Numbered from the stretch's first letter, positions 36,066-44,300 are shown. The stretch is DNA of 64,000 bases from Fictibacillus halophilus (GCF_016401385.1 NZ_JAEACF010000001.1:1178001-1242000), one strand, 5' to 3'. Numbers and translations: made by a program. The notes: a model not told the origin generated them from the letters alone.

Positions 36066-36809
36066 ATGATTGAATTTAAGAATGTATCTGTCACGTATCC
36101 TGGTGCTAAAGAACCTTCTCTAGCAGATGTGAATATTACTTTCCAAAAAGGGGAGTTCGTTTGTGTCTTAGGAAGAAGCGGTGCAGGAAAATCAACGTTT
36201 ATCAGATGTATTAACGGGTTGCAACCTGTATCTGAAGGTTATGTGAAATGGGAAGATAAAACGTTAAGTGAGATGACTCACAAAGAAACGTTAGAAGTTC
36301 GCAGGAAAACAGGTATGATCTTTCAGCATTTTAACTTAATTCCGAGGATGAGCGTCGTTCAGAACATCTTGACCGGTCTGTTTGGATATAAAAAATCGTA
36401 TGAAAATTTGTTAGGATTGTTTAAATCTAGTGATCGATTGCAAGCTTTAGAAGCTATAAATCAAGTGGAACTAACGGTTGAACCAACAAGACGAGTGGAG
36501 AGGTTAAGCGGTGGGCAAAAACAAAGAGTTGCGATCGCTCGAGCACTTGTGCAGAACCCTAAAGTTTTCTTAGGAGACGAACCTGTTGCAAGTTTAGATC
36601 CTGGAACGGCTGATAGGATTTTTCAACTATTAAAAGAAACACATGTAAAACGAAATCTTGTTTCGATCATTAACGTGCACGATGTCGTTCTTGCAAAAAA
36701 ATTCGCCACAAGAATCATTGCACTAAAAAATGGAAAGCTTGTTTTTGATGGTACACCTGAAGATTTTGACGATACGGTGTATGCTGAGATCTATAACCAT
36801 TCATCTTAA
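36066..36809 (+). CDS. PhnC-family ABC transporter ATP-binding protein
   Basis: The 247-residue ATPase has Walker A LGRSGAGKSTFIRC, the Q-loop IFQHFNLIPRMSVVQNIL typical of PhnC, the signature RLSGGQKQRVAIARAL, Walker B KVFLGDEPVASLDP and the switch His in NVHDV. It completes the importer and ends the operon before a strong terminator. Substrate as for the binding protein. Confidence 0.92.
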   Translation: MIEFKNVSVTYPGAKEPSLADVNITFQKGEFVCVLGRSGAGKSTFIRCINGLQPVSEGYVKWEDKTLSEMTHKETLEVRRKTGMIFQHFNLIPRMSVVQNILTGLFGYKKSYENLLGLFKSSDRLQALEAINQVELTVEPTRRVERLSGGQKQRVAIARALVQNPKVFLGDEPVASLDPGTADRIFQLLKETHVKRNLVSIINVHDVVLAKKFATRIIALKNGKLVFDGTPEDFDDTVYAEIYNHSS

Positions 36810-36812
36810 ATC

Positions 36813-36857
36813 GAACACAAAAAAACTCCGATGTCGGTCGGAGTTTTTTTTGTGTTC
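36813..36857. terminator. Bidirectional terminator between the selB operon and selD
   Basis: A long stem (GAACACAAAAAAACTCCGA pairing with TCGGAG, T8 and GTGTTC) ends the selB operon; it overlaps the selD stop codon and its symmetry lets it serve both strands. Confidence 0.92.
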
Positions 36858-37911
36858 AATTGGCTTTGATCGGTTTATCAGAGAATGCAAGAACACGACC
36901 AACGATGCTTGCGTCATTTATGCCATTAGCCTGAAGTCTCTCTACATATTCTAGCGCTTCACTTTCAGGTAGACTTACGAGTAATCCTCCAGAAGTTACA
37001 GCGTCACATAATATCCATTGTTGCCACTGGGAAAGATCGTTGTTGTAGAGGACATCATCTTTGATCCAACGATGATTGGCTTTAGAACCCCCGGGTACGA
37101 TTCCTTCTTGAGCAAGCTCTGTAGTGCCTGGTAAAAGTGGTACTCGGTCATAATTGATCTCGATTGTGATATCTCCTGTTCCTTTCGCCATCTCAGTCGC
37201 ATGACCAAGAAGACCAAAGCCAGTTACATCAGTGACGGCGTTTGGGGATAGACCGTCTAAACATTCAGCAGCAGTCTTATTCAATGCTGCCATCGTTTCG
37301 CTGACGAGCTGAAGCTGCTCGACGGTAAGCTTGTCTTTTTTTATCGCTGTGGTTTGTATACCCACACCGATTGGTTTTGTTAATACAAGTACATCTCCGG
37401 GTCTCGCACCAACATTTTTATATACTTTTGATGGATGTACGAGTCCTGTAACAGACAGACCAAACTTAGGCTCTGAGTCGTCGATCGAGTGTCCTCCAAC
37501 CAGCACTGCACCCGATTCTTTCACTTTATCGGCCGCTCCCTTTAGGATTTCAGCGAGAACATCGTGACCGAGAGTGTTGATCGGAAAGCCTACGATATTC
37601 ATAACTGTTGTAGGTCGTCCTCCCATCGCATAAACATCGCTTAGAGAATTGGCAGCCGCGATTTGTCCGAACATATAAGGATCGTCTACGATTGGTGTAA
37701 AGAAGTCGACAGTCTGTATCATGGCAAGGTCATCTGTTAACTTATAGACTCCTGCATCGTCTGAAGTATCTAAACCAACTAAAAGATTTGGATCATATTC
37801 ACGTTTTGGTAGATGACGCAAAACTTGCGCCAGGTCTTCTGGACCAATTTTACAGCCTCAACCACCTTTTGAGGAAAGGTGAGTGAGCTTAACTTTATCT
37901 TTGCTTGTCAT
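36856..37911 (-). CDS. selD: Selenide, water dikinase SelD, itself a selenoprotein (in-frame UGA)
   Basis: SelD makes selenophosphate from selenide and ATP. The 351-residue protein reads through an in-frame TGA at codon 18 (37860-37858) in the motif GGUGCKIGPEDL; U18 is where E. coli has catalytic Cys17, and the essential Lys follows in CK. After it come DLDTSDDAGV-type metal-binding sequence (seen as LVGLDTSDDAGVYKL), DFFTPIVDDPYMFGQIAAANSLSD, VGGHSIDDSEPKFGLSVTG and GFGLLGHATEMA. AAAGGAGGTG precedes the ATG at 37911. A caller that stops at TGA would start at codon 32. It feeds SelA and MnmH and lies divergent to selW and selA. Confidence 0.95.
37825..37847 (-). promoter_or_regulatory. Candidate bacterial SECIS hairpin in selD
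   Basis: Ten bases after the UGA, TTG-GU-CCAG-AAGAC-CTGG-CG-CAA can form a 4-pair upper stem with a 5-base loop and a 3-pair lower stem across a 2x2 internal loop. The distance suits SelB binding. An alternative GGTC/GACC pairing exists, so the fold is not certain. Confidence 0.45.
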
Positions 37912-38004
37912 AATGAAAAGACACCTCCTTTTGTTAGTATAAACATTATTTTTGTGAAATGCCTAAGGATATACTAAAATAGTCTTAAAAAAGGAGGATG
38001 AAAG

Positions 38005-38241
38005 ATGAAAGTATCCATTGAATTCTGCATGATGTGAAACTTTGCACCAAAAGCCGCGAGTCTCGCGGAAGACCTGTTCAACCATTTTCGATCTAACATT
38101 ACATCGCTAGAACTGATTCCTAGCTCTGGCGGAGTTTTTGAAGTATCCGTCAATGGCGAAAAGATTTATTCAAAAAAAGAGACCGGAGAATTTCCGGATC
38201 ATGATCTGATCATACAACACTTAGAAAAATTAAAGGCTTAA
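38005..38241 (+). CDS. SelW-like (Rdx family) selenoprotein with CxxU motif
   Basis: A 78-residue thioredoxin-fold protein of the SelT/SelW/SelH (Rdx) family. It reads MKVSIEFCMMUNFAPKAASL with the selenocysteine at codon 11 (TGA, 38035-38037), then a SelW-like strand pattern (SLELIPSSGGVFEVSVNGE, KIYSKKETGEFPD). The CMMU motif sits after the first strand, as in SelW. AAGGAGG precedes the ATG. Sec decoding is supported by the hairpin 16 bases after the UGA, by the uninterrupted frame after it, and by the flanking selD and selA. A redox role on thiols is inferred from the family. Confidence 0.9.
38054..38068 (+). promoter_or_regulatory. Candidate bacterial SECIS hairpin in the selW-like gene
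   Basis: CCGCG-AGUCU-CGCGG is a perfect 5-pair GC stem with a 5-base loop, 16 bases after the UGA. The loop resembles AGGUCU of the E. coli fdhF SECIS. This is the best SECIS candidate in the window. Confidence 0.75.
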
Positions 38242-38244
38242 AAA

Positions 38245-38287
38245 AACGATGCCCTCCTTATAGGGGTCGTTGTGCCCTTTAAGGAGG
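38245..38287 (+). promoter_or_regulatory. Possible translational switch sequestering the selA ribosome binding site
   Basis: CCTCCTTA (38253-38260) is perfectly complementary to TAAGGAGG (38280-38287), the selA ribosome binding site. A competing hairpin (AACGA, bulge, CCCT with GGGG TCGTT, 38245-38271) uses part of the same anti-RBS arm. The two folds exclude each other, which is the layout of a translational switch. No ligand or protein is known. Confidence 0.4.
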
Positions 38288-38296
38288 AGCTTCATT

Positions 38297-39676
38297 TTGT
38301 CAAAATCTTACTTGTTAAGGCAGCTACCTGCTGTGCATGATGTAGTAAAAGATATCAGTTCTGAAGTGAGTGGCAAACCGGAAAAGGAAATAACACGAGC
38401 TGTTCAAGATGCAATCAAACATTGGCGGAATAATATACTTAAAGACCACCATGCTATTGACTTGAAAACTGATATCAGATCACTCGTAAAGAATTCAGCA
38501 AAGTCCAAATTAGCTCATCCTACCGATCAGATTCGTTCATTGATTAATGCTAGCGGGATCGTTATACATACAAATCTCGGACGTTCTAGACTTAGTGAGA
38601 AAAGTGTAGAACGGATGAGTGAAACAGCAAGAATGTACTCTAATTTAGAGTATAACTTGGAAGAAGGAAAAAGAGGATCAAGGCATGATCTGACAGAAGA
38701 TCTAATTAAACAAGTGACGGGTGCAGAAGCAGCGATGGTCGTGAACAATAATGCTGCAGCCGTTTACCTCATCCTCAAAGCCCTAGCTAAAAACAAAGAA
38801 GTCATCGTTTCTAGAGGTGAGCTTGTTGAGATCGGAGGCTCATTTCGTGTCTCTTCTATAATGGAAGAAAGTGGAGCGGAACTACGAGAAGTTGGAACGA
38901 CAAATAAAACACATTTCTTTGATTATGAAGGAGCGATTACTGATAAAACCGGTATGATCATGAAGGTTCACACAAGTAATTTTAAGGTGATCGGGTTTAC
39001 GAAAGAAGTTTCTTCTAGCGAATTGATGCTGTTGAAAAAGGATAATCCGGAACTGATTATCTACGAAGATCTTGGAAGCGGAGCGCTCTATCCTTTTCAG
39101 TCTGAGGGAATTGGTGATGAACCATTGATCTCCTCTGTTATCAATAAAGGATTGGATGTTGTATCTTTTAGCGGTGATAAACTATTGGGCGGCCCGCAAG
39201 CTGGGATTATAGCAGGGAAAAAGAACATCATCGATATACTAAAGAAACATCAGCTAGCACGGGTTCTAAGGGTGGATAAATTTACGATCGCTGCTTTAAA
39301 CGAAACGTTGCAGTCGTATATGAATGAGGACTATACAGAAATTCCTACAGTTAGAGATATATTAAAAACGCCTGACGAGATAAGAGAGGTAGTTTGGCGA
39401 CTAAAAAGAAAGGTCGAAGATCATCCTTCTTTCATCATCAGAATTCTAGAAGAGTTTTCTCAAGTTGGGGGAGGAACGATGCCAGATGTAAAGTTACCTA
39501 CTTTTTGTCTCGGAATCAAACATCCTAAAGGTGCAGAATACTTAGCAAGAGCTTTTCGGAACTATCAAACCCCTATTATCGTGAGGATCAAAGAAGAAGA
39601 GGTCCTACTTGATTTCAGAACGATTTCCGAGGAAGAGCTTCTGACGGTTGAAGACGCGATACGTTCTATCGACTAA
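38297..39676 (+). CDS. selA: L-seryl-tRNA(Sec) selenium transferase SelA
   Basis: SelA converts Ser-tRNA-Sec to Sec-tRNA-Sec using selenophosphate and PLP. The 459-residue protein has the N-terminal tRNA-binding domain (SKSYLLRQLPAVHDVV), INASGIVIHTNLGRSRLSE, EYNLEEGKRGSRH, and the PLP lysine at about residue 295 in FSGDKLLGGPQAG. The start is a TTG behind AAGGAGG; a longer frame from 38270 lacks a ribosome binding site. It probably shares a transcript with the selW-like gene, 55 bases upstream. Confidence 0.95.
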   Translation: MSKSYLLRQLPAVHDVVKDISSEVSGKPEKEITRAVQDAIKHWRNNILKDHHAIDLKTDIRSLVKNSAKSKLAHPTDQIRSLINASGIVIHTNLGRSRLSEKSVERMSETARMYSNLEYNLEEGKRGSRHDLTEDLIKQVTGAEAAMVVNNNAAAVYLILKALAKNKEVIVSRGELVEIGGSFRVSSIMEESGAELREVGTTNKTHFFDYEGAITDKTGMIMKVHTSNFKVIGFTKEVSSSELMLLKKDNPELIIYEDLGSGALYPFQSEGIGDEPLISSVINKGLDVVSFSGDKLLGGPQAGIIAGKKNIIDILKKHQLARVLRVDKFTIAALNETLQSYMNEDYTEIPTVRDILKTPDEIREVVWRLKRKVEDHPSFIIRILEEFSQVGGGTMPDVKLPTFCLGIKHPKGAEYLARAFRNYQTPIIVRIKEEEVLLDFRTISEEELLTVEDAIRSID

Positions 39677-39680
39677 GAAA

Positions 39681-39713
39681 AAGGGACTGACAGACCATCT
39701 GTCAGTCCCTTTT
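39681..39713. terminator. Bidirectional terminator between selA and sspP
   Basis: A perfect 14-pair stem (AAGGGACTGACAGA / TCTGTCAGTCCCTT) with a 3-base loop and A/T-rich flanks. Confidence 0.9.
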
Positions 39714-39724
39714 GTATTAAAGTA

Positions 39725-39865
39725 TTAACTGCCTTCTCCACGGTTTTGTCCCGTATGATTACGTTGCTTTACTTTTTTAGAACCACTCATAGGAGCTGGT
39801 TGTCCAGGGTTTTCCCCTTTTGGAGCGTTCTTTCGGATATCTTTAAACGTATTATGCTCTCCCAT
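39725..39865 (-). CDS. sspP: Small acid-soluble spore protein P
   Basis: The 46-residue peptide reads [20 protein letters not shown], then [20 protein letters not shown]. The KNAPKG.NPGQP.P.SGSKKVK.RNHT pattern is SspP (CotL). It is preceded by AGGAGGCTTATT. It is a minor spore-core protein made in the forespore. It is too short for most gene callers. In B. subtilis sspP lies next to sspO and citB, as here. Confidence 0.92.
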   Translation of the reverse strand: MGEHNTFKDIRKNAPKGENPGQPAPMSGSKKVKQRNHTGQNRGEGS

Positions 39866-39907
39866 AATAAGCCTCCTATCTTTCTTTTCACTTTTGTATA
39901 GTTAGTT

Positions 39908-40034
39908 GATTGTAGTGCAAGGTGTGAGACTTCTGGGGGATCAGCGTGACAGATGAGACACCTAACGGAGCATAGCCCCGAGGTGGCTCACCGCACGCCC
40001 CCAAAAAGCGAGCACCTGGAACGTAAATCAACCA
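39908..40034. repeat. Intergenic repeat element of a family common in Bacillaceae (full copy)
   Basis: The stretch contains GACTTCTGGGGGATCAGCGT, GACAGATGAGACACC, CGGAGCATAGCCCCGAGG, TGGCTCACCGCACGCCCCC and AAAAAGCGAGCACCTGGAAC in order. I recognise it as a dispersed non-coding repeat seen many times in Bacillus-type genomes, of unknown function. A truncated copy lies at 55366-55428. Confidence 0.6.
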
Positions 40035-40130
40035 CATCTGTGCAATTGCTCAGCAATAGAAAGCAATTTATTGAATAATTATAGATAATATTGGAACGTT
40101 AAAGGTATATCAAAACAAAGGATGGTAATT

Positions 40131-40388
40131 ATGCCCTATCATAAAAACAAACAACAAGCATATCAAGCTGCTGAGCAAGGTTATCACCATGCGATGGATA
40201 TCTCCAAAACACTGGATGCTTCAAACAGTGAATATGGCGTTTTCTATGCTCATTTTATGACAGAAAATGAAAAGGCTTGTCAACAAATACAAAATGCGCT
40301 CGAAACCGCCTCTGAACATCAACAGCCACAGTTAAAGGGCTTTTTAAATGAGCTTCAACAGCTTCAGAGTCAGTTTCCAAAACCTTAA
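40131..40388 (+). CDS. Hypothetical small helical protein, 85 residues
   Basis: The ATG sits behind AAAGGATGG. The protein is Gln- and Ala-rich and probably helical ([48 protein letters not shown]), with no signal or membrane segment. I do not recognise a family. Surrounded by sspP and sspO, it could be a spore protein, but no direct evidence is seen. Its stop codon overlaps that of sspO by 3 bases. Confidence 0.65.
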   Translation: MPYHKNKQQAYQAAEQGYHHAMDISKTLDASNSEYGVFYAHFMTENEKACQQIQNALETASEHQQPQLKGFLNELQQLQSQFPKP

Positions 40389-40555
40389 TGTCGTTTTTTC
40401 GTTTTCTTATTGTTTTGACGCTCAGCTTCACTTAGCTTTTCGTTAGGTAAGGATAGCGATTCGTTACCGAATTCTGTATCATATCCAGCACCTTTGCCTT
40501 GAGCTTTTGCAGCATTCATTCCAGGACGAGAGTGATTAGCTTTATTTCTTCCCAT
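40385..40555 (-). CDS. sspO: Small acid-soluble spore protein O
   Basis: The 56-residue peptide begins [20 protein letters not shown] and continues [15 protein letters not shown] with a basic tail (KKTKKRH). This is the SspO (CotK) pattern. The ATG is behind GGAGGTGACAAACC. Made late in the forespore in B. subtilis. An in-frame upstream ATG at 40609 is rejected because it lies in the terminator region. Confidence 0.92.
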   Translation of the reverse strand: MGRNKANHSRPGMNAAKAQGKGAGYDTEFGNESLSLPNEKLSEAERQNNKKTKKRH

Positions 40556-40600
40556 TGGTTTGTCACCTCCGATGAATTTAGTTTGTGCAATATCAAAAAG

Positions 40601-40632
40601 AAGAAGCACTCCAAAAAAAGGAGTGCTTCTTT
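40601..40632 (-). terminator. Terminator after the DUF378 gene
   Basis: A perfect 12-pair stem (AAGAAGCACTCC / GGAGTGCTTCTT) with an A7 loop (T7 on the minus strand) followed by CTTTTTG on the minus strand. Confidence 0.85.
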
Positions 40633-40637
40633 ATCGT

Positions 40638-40826
40638 TCACGATTTATATTTACTGAGCAGCAGCCAGACGCCAGAAAGTCCGATCAAACTGTATAAAAC
40701 TTTTGTTACCGTGGTAGCGCTTCCAAAAACTTCTGTAACAACGTTCAAATCAAAAAGTCCGATTGCTCCCCAGTTTAAAGCTCCGATCAAAACGAGTAAC
40801 GCGGCAAGTTTTTTTAACCATTCCAT
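40638..40826 (-). CDS. DUF378 family membrane protein
   Basis: This 62-residue protein has two membrane segments and the DUF378 signature LAALLVLIGALNWGAIGLF, then VLYSLIGLSGVWLL. Function unknown. The start is preceded by GGAGGGAAACAGG on the minus strand. It is a stand-alone gene divergent from citB. Confidence 0.92.
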   Translation of the reverse strand: MEWLKKLAALLVLIGALNWGAIGLFDLNVVTEVFGSATTVTKVLYSLIGLSGVWLLLSKYKS

Positions 40827-40933
40827 CCTGTTTCCCTCCGATCTATTGAAGAGTGGTACTAAAGCGGAAAACTAAAAGAAGTATTACGTAATTTACTATA
40901 TGCAAGCATGAGAATGATGGTGATATTCCTGCC

Positions 40934-40948
40934 ATAAGAAAAACTTAT
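40934..40948 (+). promoter_or_regulatory. CcpC dyad upstream of citB
   Basis: ATAA-N7-TTAT (ATAAGAAAAACTTAT) is an exact CcpC operator. Its centre is about 66 bases before the inferred citB transcription start near 41007, and a TTAT half-site at 40977-40980 lies at about -28. B. subtilis citB has the same -66 dyad and -27 half-site, where CcpC responds to citrate. Confidence 0.75.
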
Positions 40949-40971
40949 GTCGATTGATAACCATTAACTAT

Positions 40972-41000
40972 TTTACTTATGAAAGGGTTTTACGTATGAT
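40972..41000 (+). promoter_or_regulatory. citB promoter
   Basis: TTTACT (40972-40977) and TATGAT (40995-41000) are separated by 17 bases; the leader of about 100 bases precedes the start codon. Confidence 0.6.
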
Positions 41001-41110
41001 AATAGAGGGAAAAAAAGATTTTGTGTGATTGTAGTAGGAAATTGAACACATTTTTTCGACAATTTTTCTCATAATCGTGTATGATTGTTAGTGAAGGGAG
41101 AGAGTGGAAC

Positions 41111-43837
41111 ATGAAAAGAAATGATGTATTTAATGCCCGTTCTACTTTTGATGTGAACGGTAAGGAATATAGCTATTACCGTTTAGGCGCGTTAGAAGAA
41201 GCGGGAATTGGTAACGTATCAAAATTACCCTACTCTGTAAAAGTATTATTAGAATCTGTATTAAGACAATTTGATGGAAAAGTAATCAACAAAGAACACG
41301 TTGAAAACCTTGCAAAGTGGGGCACGACTGAACTTAAAGATATCGATGTTCCTTTCAAGCCTTCACGTGTTATTCTTCAGGACTTTACAGGAGTACCAGC
41401 TGTTGTTGACTTAGCTTCTCTTCGTAAAGCGATGAAGGATATGGGTGGAGACCCTTCTCAGATCAACCCTGAAATTCCAGTTGATCTTGTAGTTGACCAC
41501 TCTGTACAAGTTGATAAAGCAGGTACGGAAGATTCACTTGCTTTCAACATGAACCTTGAATTTGCTCGAAATGAAGAGCGTTACAAACTTTTGAGCTGGG
41601 CTCAATCAGCGTTTGACAACTACCGTGCAGTACCTCCTGCAACAGGTATCGTCCACCAAGTTAACTTAGAGTACTTAGCGCCTGTAGTCCTTACGAGCGA
41701 ATCTGAAGGTGAAACAATCGCTTTCCCTGATTCACTAGTAGGTACTGATTCTCATACAACAATGATCAATGGTCTTGGAGTATTAGGATGGGGTGTTGGT
41801 GGAATTGAAGCGGAAGCGGGTATGTTAGGACAGCCTTCTTACTTCCCGGTTCCAGAAGTAATCGGTGTTAAATTAACAGGCACGCTTCCAAACGGAACGA
41901 CTGCAACTGACCTTGCACTTAAAGTAACGCAAGTATTGCGTGAAAAGAAAGTAGTAGGAAAGTTTGTTGAATTCTTTGGTCCAGGACTTGCGGATATGCC
42001 GCTTGCAGACCGTGCTACGGTTTCAAACATGGCTCCTGAATATGGTGCAACTTGTGGTTTCTTCCCAGTTGACGAAGAAGCTTTAAACTATCTTCGCTTA
42101 ACAGGTAGAACAGAAGATCAAATTCAGCTTGTAGAAGCGTATTGCAAAGCAAACGGCTTGTTCTATACAGCAGGAGATGCAGATCCAGAATTTACAGACG
42201 TTGTTGAAATCAATCTTTCTGAGATTGAACCAAACTTGTCTGGACCAAAACGTCCACAAGATTTGATTCCTTTATCTCAAATGAAAGACAGCTTTAATAA
42301 AGCGCTTGTAGCTCCACAAGGAAATGCAGGGTTTGGTCTAACAGCTGATGAAATTAACAAAGAAGTTACTGTTAAGCATCCGAATAACGAAACTTCTACT
42401 ATGAAGACTGGTGCAGTTGCGATCGCTGCGATCACAAGCTGTACGAATACGTCTAACCCGTACGTAATGTTAGGTGCTGGATTAGTAGCTAAGAAAGCAA
42501 TCGAAAAAGGCTTAAAAGTTCCTGGCTATGTAAAAACGTCATTAGCTCCGGGATCTAAAGTTGTTACACGTTATTTAGAAGAAGCAGGCTTAATGAGCTA
42601 TATGGATCAGTTAGGGTTCAACCTTGTTGGTTACGGCTGTACAACATGTATCGGTAACTCAGGTCCTTTGGCGCTTGAAGTTGAAAATGCGATCTCTAAG
42701 AACGATCTAACTGTTACTTCCGTACTTTCAGGTAACAGAAACTTTGAAGGACGTATCCATCCTCTTGTAAAAGCCAACTACTTAGCTTCTCCACCGTTAG
42801 TAGTAGCATACGCACTTGCAGGAACTGTAGATTTCAATCTTCAATCTGATTCTTTCGGAACAGACAAAGATGGTAACGAAGTTTACTTTAAAGATATTTG
42901 GCCAACAACTGAAGAAATCAACGAAGCGATGAAGAAAGCCGTTACTCCAGAATTGTTCAAGAAAGAATACGAGCGTGTATTTGACGAGAACGAACGCTGG
43001 AACGAACTGAAGACTTCAGCTGACCAACTGTATGGTTTTGATACATCATCAACATACATTCAAAACCCTCCGTTCTTTGAAGAGCTATCTGCAGAACTTA
43101 AAGAGATTCAACCTCTTAAAGATCTTAAGCTTATCGCTAAATTCGGAGATTCTGTTACGACAGACCACATTTCTCCAGCTGGTGCGATCGGAAAAGATAC
43201 ACCTGCAGGAAGATACTTGATTCAAAACGGTGTTGAACCACGTGACTTTAACTCTTACGGTTCTCGTCGTGGTAACCATGAAGTAATGATGCGTGGTACA
43301 TTTGCGAATATCCGTATTCGTAACGCTGTCGCTCCTGGTACTGAAGGTGGATGGACGACTTACTGGCCAACTAACCAAGTGATGAGCATATATGATGCTG
43401 CTATGAAATACAAAGAGAACGGTACGGGCCTTATGGTAATCGCAGGAAAAGATTACGGAATGGGATCATCTCGTGACTGGGCAGCAAAAGGTACTACATT
43501 ACTTGGAATTCAAACTGTACTTGCTGAAAGCTTCGAACGTATCCACCGTTCAAACCTAGTGTTGATGGGTGTACTTCCTCTTCAATTCAAAGATGGTGAG
43601 AATGCTGAGACGTTTGGACTTACAGGTAAAGAGTCATTCACGGTTTCAGTTGATGAAACGGTTAGACCGCGTGATCTTGTTCAAGTAACAGCTGTTTTTG
43701 AAGATGGAACAGAAAAAACATTTGAAGTTGTTGCTCGTTTTGACAGCGAAGTTGAGATTGAGTACTACCGTCACGGTGGGATTCTTCCAATGGTACTTCG
43801 TAACAAACTTGCACATTCTTCTCAAACTCAAAACTAA
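41111..43837 (+). CDS. citB: Aconitate hydratase (aconitase A)
   Basis: The TCA-cycle enzyme interconverts citrate and isocitrate and, without its cluster, can bind iron-responsive mRNA. The 908-residue protein is full length. The 4Fe-4S ligands are Cys in [15 protein letters not shown] (near residue 444) and in [12 protein letters not shown] (near 510 and 513). The swivel domain has [16 protein letters not shown]. The ATG follows AGGGAGAGAGTGG; an in-frame ATG at 41081 lacks such a site. Regulation by CcpC is indicated by the operator upstream. Neighbours sspO and sspN match B. subtilis. Confidence 0.97.
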   Translation: MKRNDVFNARSTFDVNGKEYSYYRLGALEEAGIGNVSKLPYSVKVLLESVLRQFDGKVINKEHVENLAKWGTTELKDIDVPFKPSRVILQDFTGVPAVVDLASLRKAMKDMGGDPSQINPEIPVDLVVDHSVQVDKAGTEDSLAFNMNLEFARNEERYKLLSWAQSAFDNYRAVPPATGIVHQVNLEYLAPVVLTSESEGETIAFPDSLVGTDSHTTMINGLGVLGWGVGGIEAEAGMLGQPSYFPVPEVIGVKLTGTLPNGTTATDLALKVTQVLREKKVVGKFVEFFGPGLADMPLADRATVSNMAPEYGATCGFFPVDEEALNYLRLTGRTEDQIQLVEAYCKANGLFYTAGDADPEFTDVVEINLSEIEPNLSGPKRPQDLIPLSQMKDSFNKALVAPQGNAGFGLTADEINKEVTVKHPNNETSTMKTGAVAIAAITSCTNTSNPYVMLGAGLVAKKAIEKGLKVPGYVKTSLAPGSKVVTRYLEEAGLMSYMDQLGFNLVGYGCTTCIGNSGPLALEVENAISKNDLTVTSVLSGNRNFEGRIHPLVKANYLASPPLVVAYALAGTVDFNLQSDSFGTDKDGNEVYFKDIWPTTEEINEAMKKAVTPELFKKEYERVFDENERWNELKTSADQLYGFDTSSTYIQNPPFFEELSAELKEIQPLKDLKLIAKFGDSVTTDHISPAGAIGKDTPAGRYLIQNGVEPRDFNSYGSRRGNHEVMMRGTFANIRIRNAVAPGTEGGWTTYWPTNQVMSIYDAAMKYKENGTGLMVIAGKDYGMGSSRDWAAKGTTLLGIQTVLAESFERIHRSNLVLMGVLPLQFKDGENAETFGLTGKESFTVSVDETVRPRDLVQVTAVFEDGTEKTFEVVARFDSEVEIEYYRHGGILPMVLRNKLAHSSQTQN

Positions 43838-43839
43838 TA

Positions 43840-43880
43840 AAAAAATCCTTTGCCAATTTTTTTAGGCAAAGGATTTTTTT
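43840..43880. terminator. Bidirectional terminator between citB and the FbpB-like gene
   Basis: AAAAAATCCTTTGCC and GGCAAAGGATTTTTTT pair around an 11-base loop. It overlaps the stop of the minus-strand gene. Confidence 0.92.
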
Positions 43881-44007
43881 ATGCTTTTTTCATATGTTTT
43901 TCTTCGAGTTTGATTTCCAGCTGTTCAATATAAGACTCATCTTTCAGCAATTGTCTTTTGTTCTCATTCACGAGTTCTCTAAAATTCATTTTTCGATTTT
44001 TCCTCAT
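43879..44007 (-). CDS. FbpB-family small basic protein
   Basis: The 42-residue peptide MRKNRKMNFRELVNENKRQL continues LKDESYIEQLEIKLEEKHM and ends KKA. The pattern of a basic start, then SF.ELV..NK..LL.D and IE..LE.KH, is that of the Fur-regulated basic protein FbpB family. B. subtilis FbpB helps the FsrA small RNA repress iron-rich enzymes when iron is scarce. AGAGGTG precedes the ATG. The gene is below the usual size limit. It faces citB tail to tail. Confidence 0.8.
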   Translation of the reverse strand: MRKNRKMNFRELVNENKRQLLKDESYIEQLEIKLEEKHMKKA

Positions 44008-44156
44008 CACTTGCACCTCTTCACTTTCGATAATATCAATATAGCCAAGATAAAATCGTAATAATCAGACTTTAAAAAAATAATTGCCACTGCATACATG
44101 AATAGTTGATTTTGATTAATGGAAAAGTAAATAGAAGACGAAAGGAGGTAAGACCT

Positions 44157-44300
44157 TTGAGTAATCCAAAACGCTTTCCTGAAGATTTTGTTCCAAACCA
44201 TATCGGCACTCAACCGCGTGAGAGCAACAGTAACAATGGAAAAAAGATGGCTAACAAATCGCACGATCATGCTGATTATGTACCACCAAAAGGAAAATAA
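44157..44300 (+). CDS. sspN: Small acid-soluble spore protein N
   Basis: The 47-residue peptide starts at a TTG behind AAAGGAGGTAAGACC and reads MSNPKRFPEDFVPNHIGTQP, with a tail ending DYVPPKGK. The FVP.H.GT.P and NNGKKM patterns are those of SspN. It is the usual partner upstream of tlp. Short and basic, made in the forespore. Confidence 0.85.
   Translation: MSNPKRFPEDFVPNHIGTQPRESNSNNGKKMANKSHDHADYVPPKGK

Noticed and set aside
36856..37821. SelD starting at codon 32 (MRHLPKREYD)
   Set aside because: That start has no ribosome binding site and drops the catalytic GGUGCK motif. The ATG at 37911 has AAAGGAGGTG and only one UGA between.
38005..38241. The TGA at 38035 as a nonsense mutation in a pseudogene
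   Set aside because: The frame is open on both sides and codes for a coherent Rdx-family protein. The codon is in the CxxU position, a hairpin follows, and the complete Sec machinery is encoded around it.
43879..44100. A Fur box upstream of the FbpB-like gene
   Set aside because: GATAATATCAATAT-type sequence near 44030 matches the 7-1-7 consensus only in one half.
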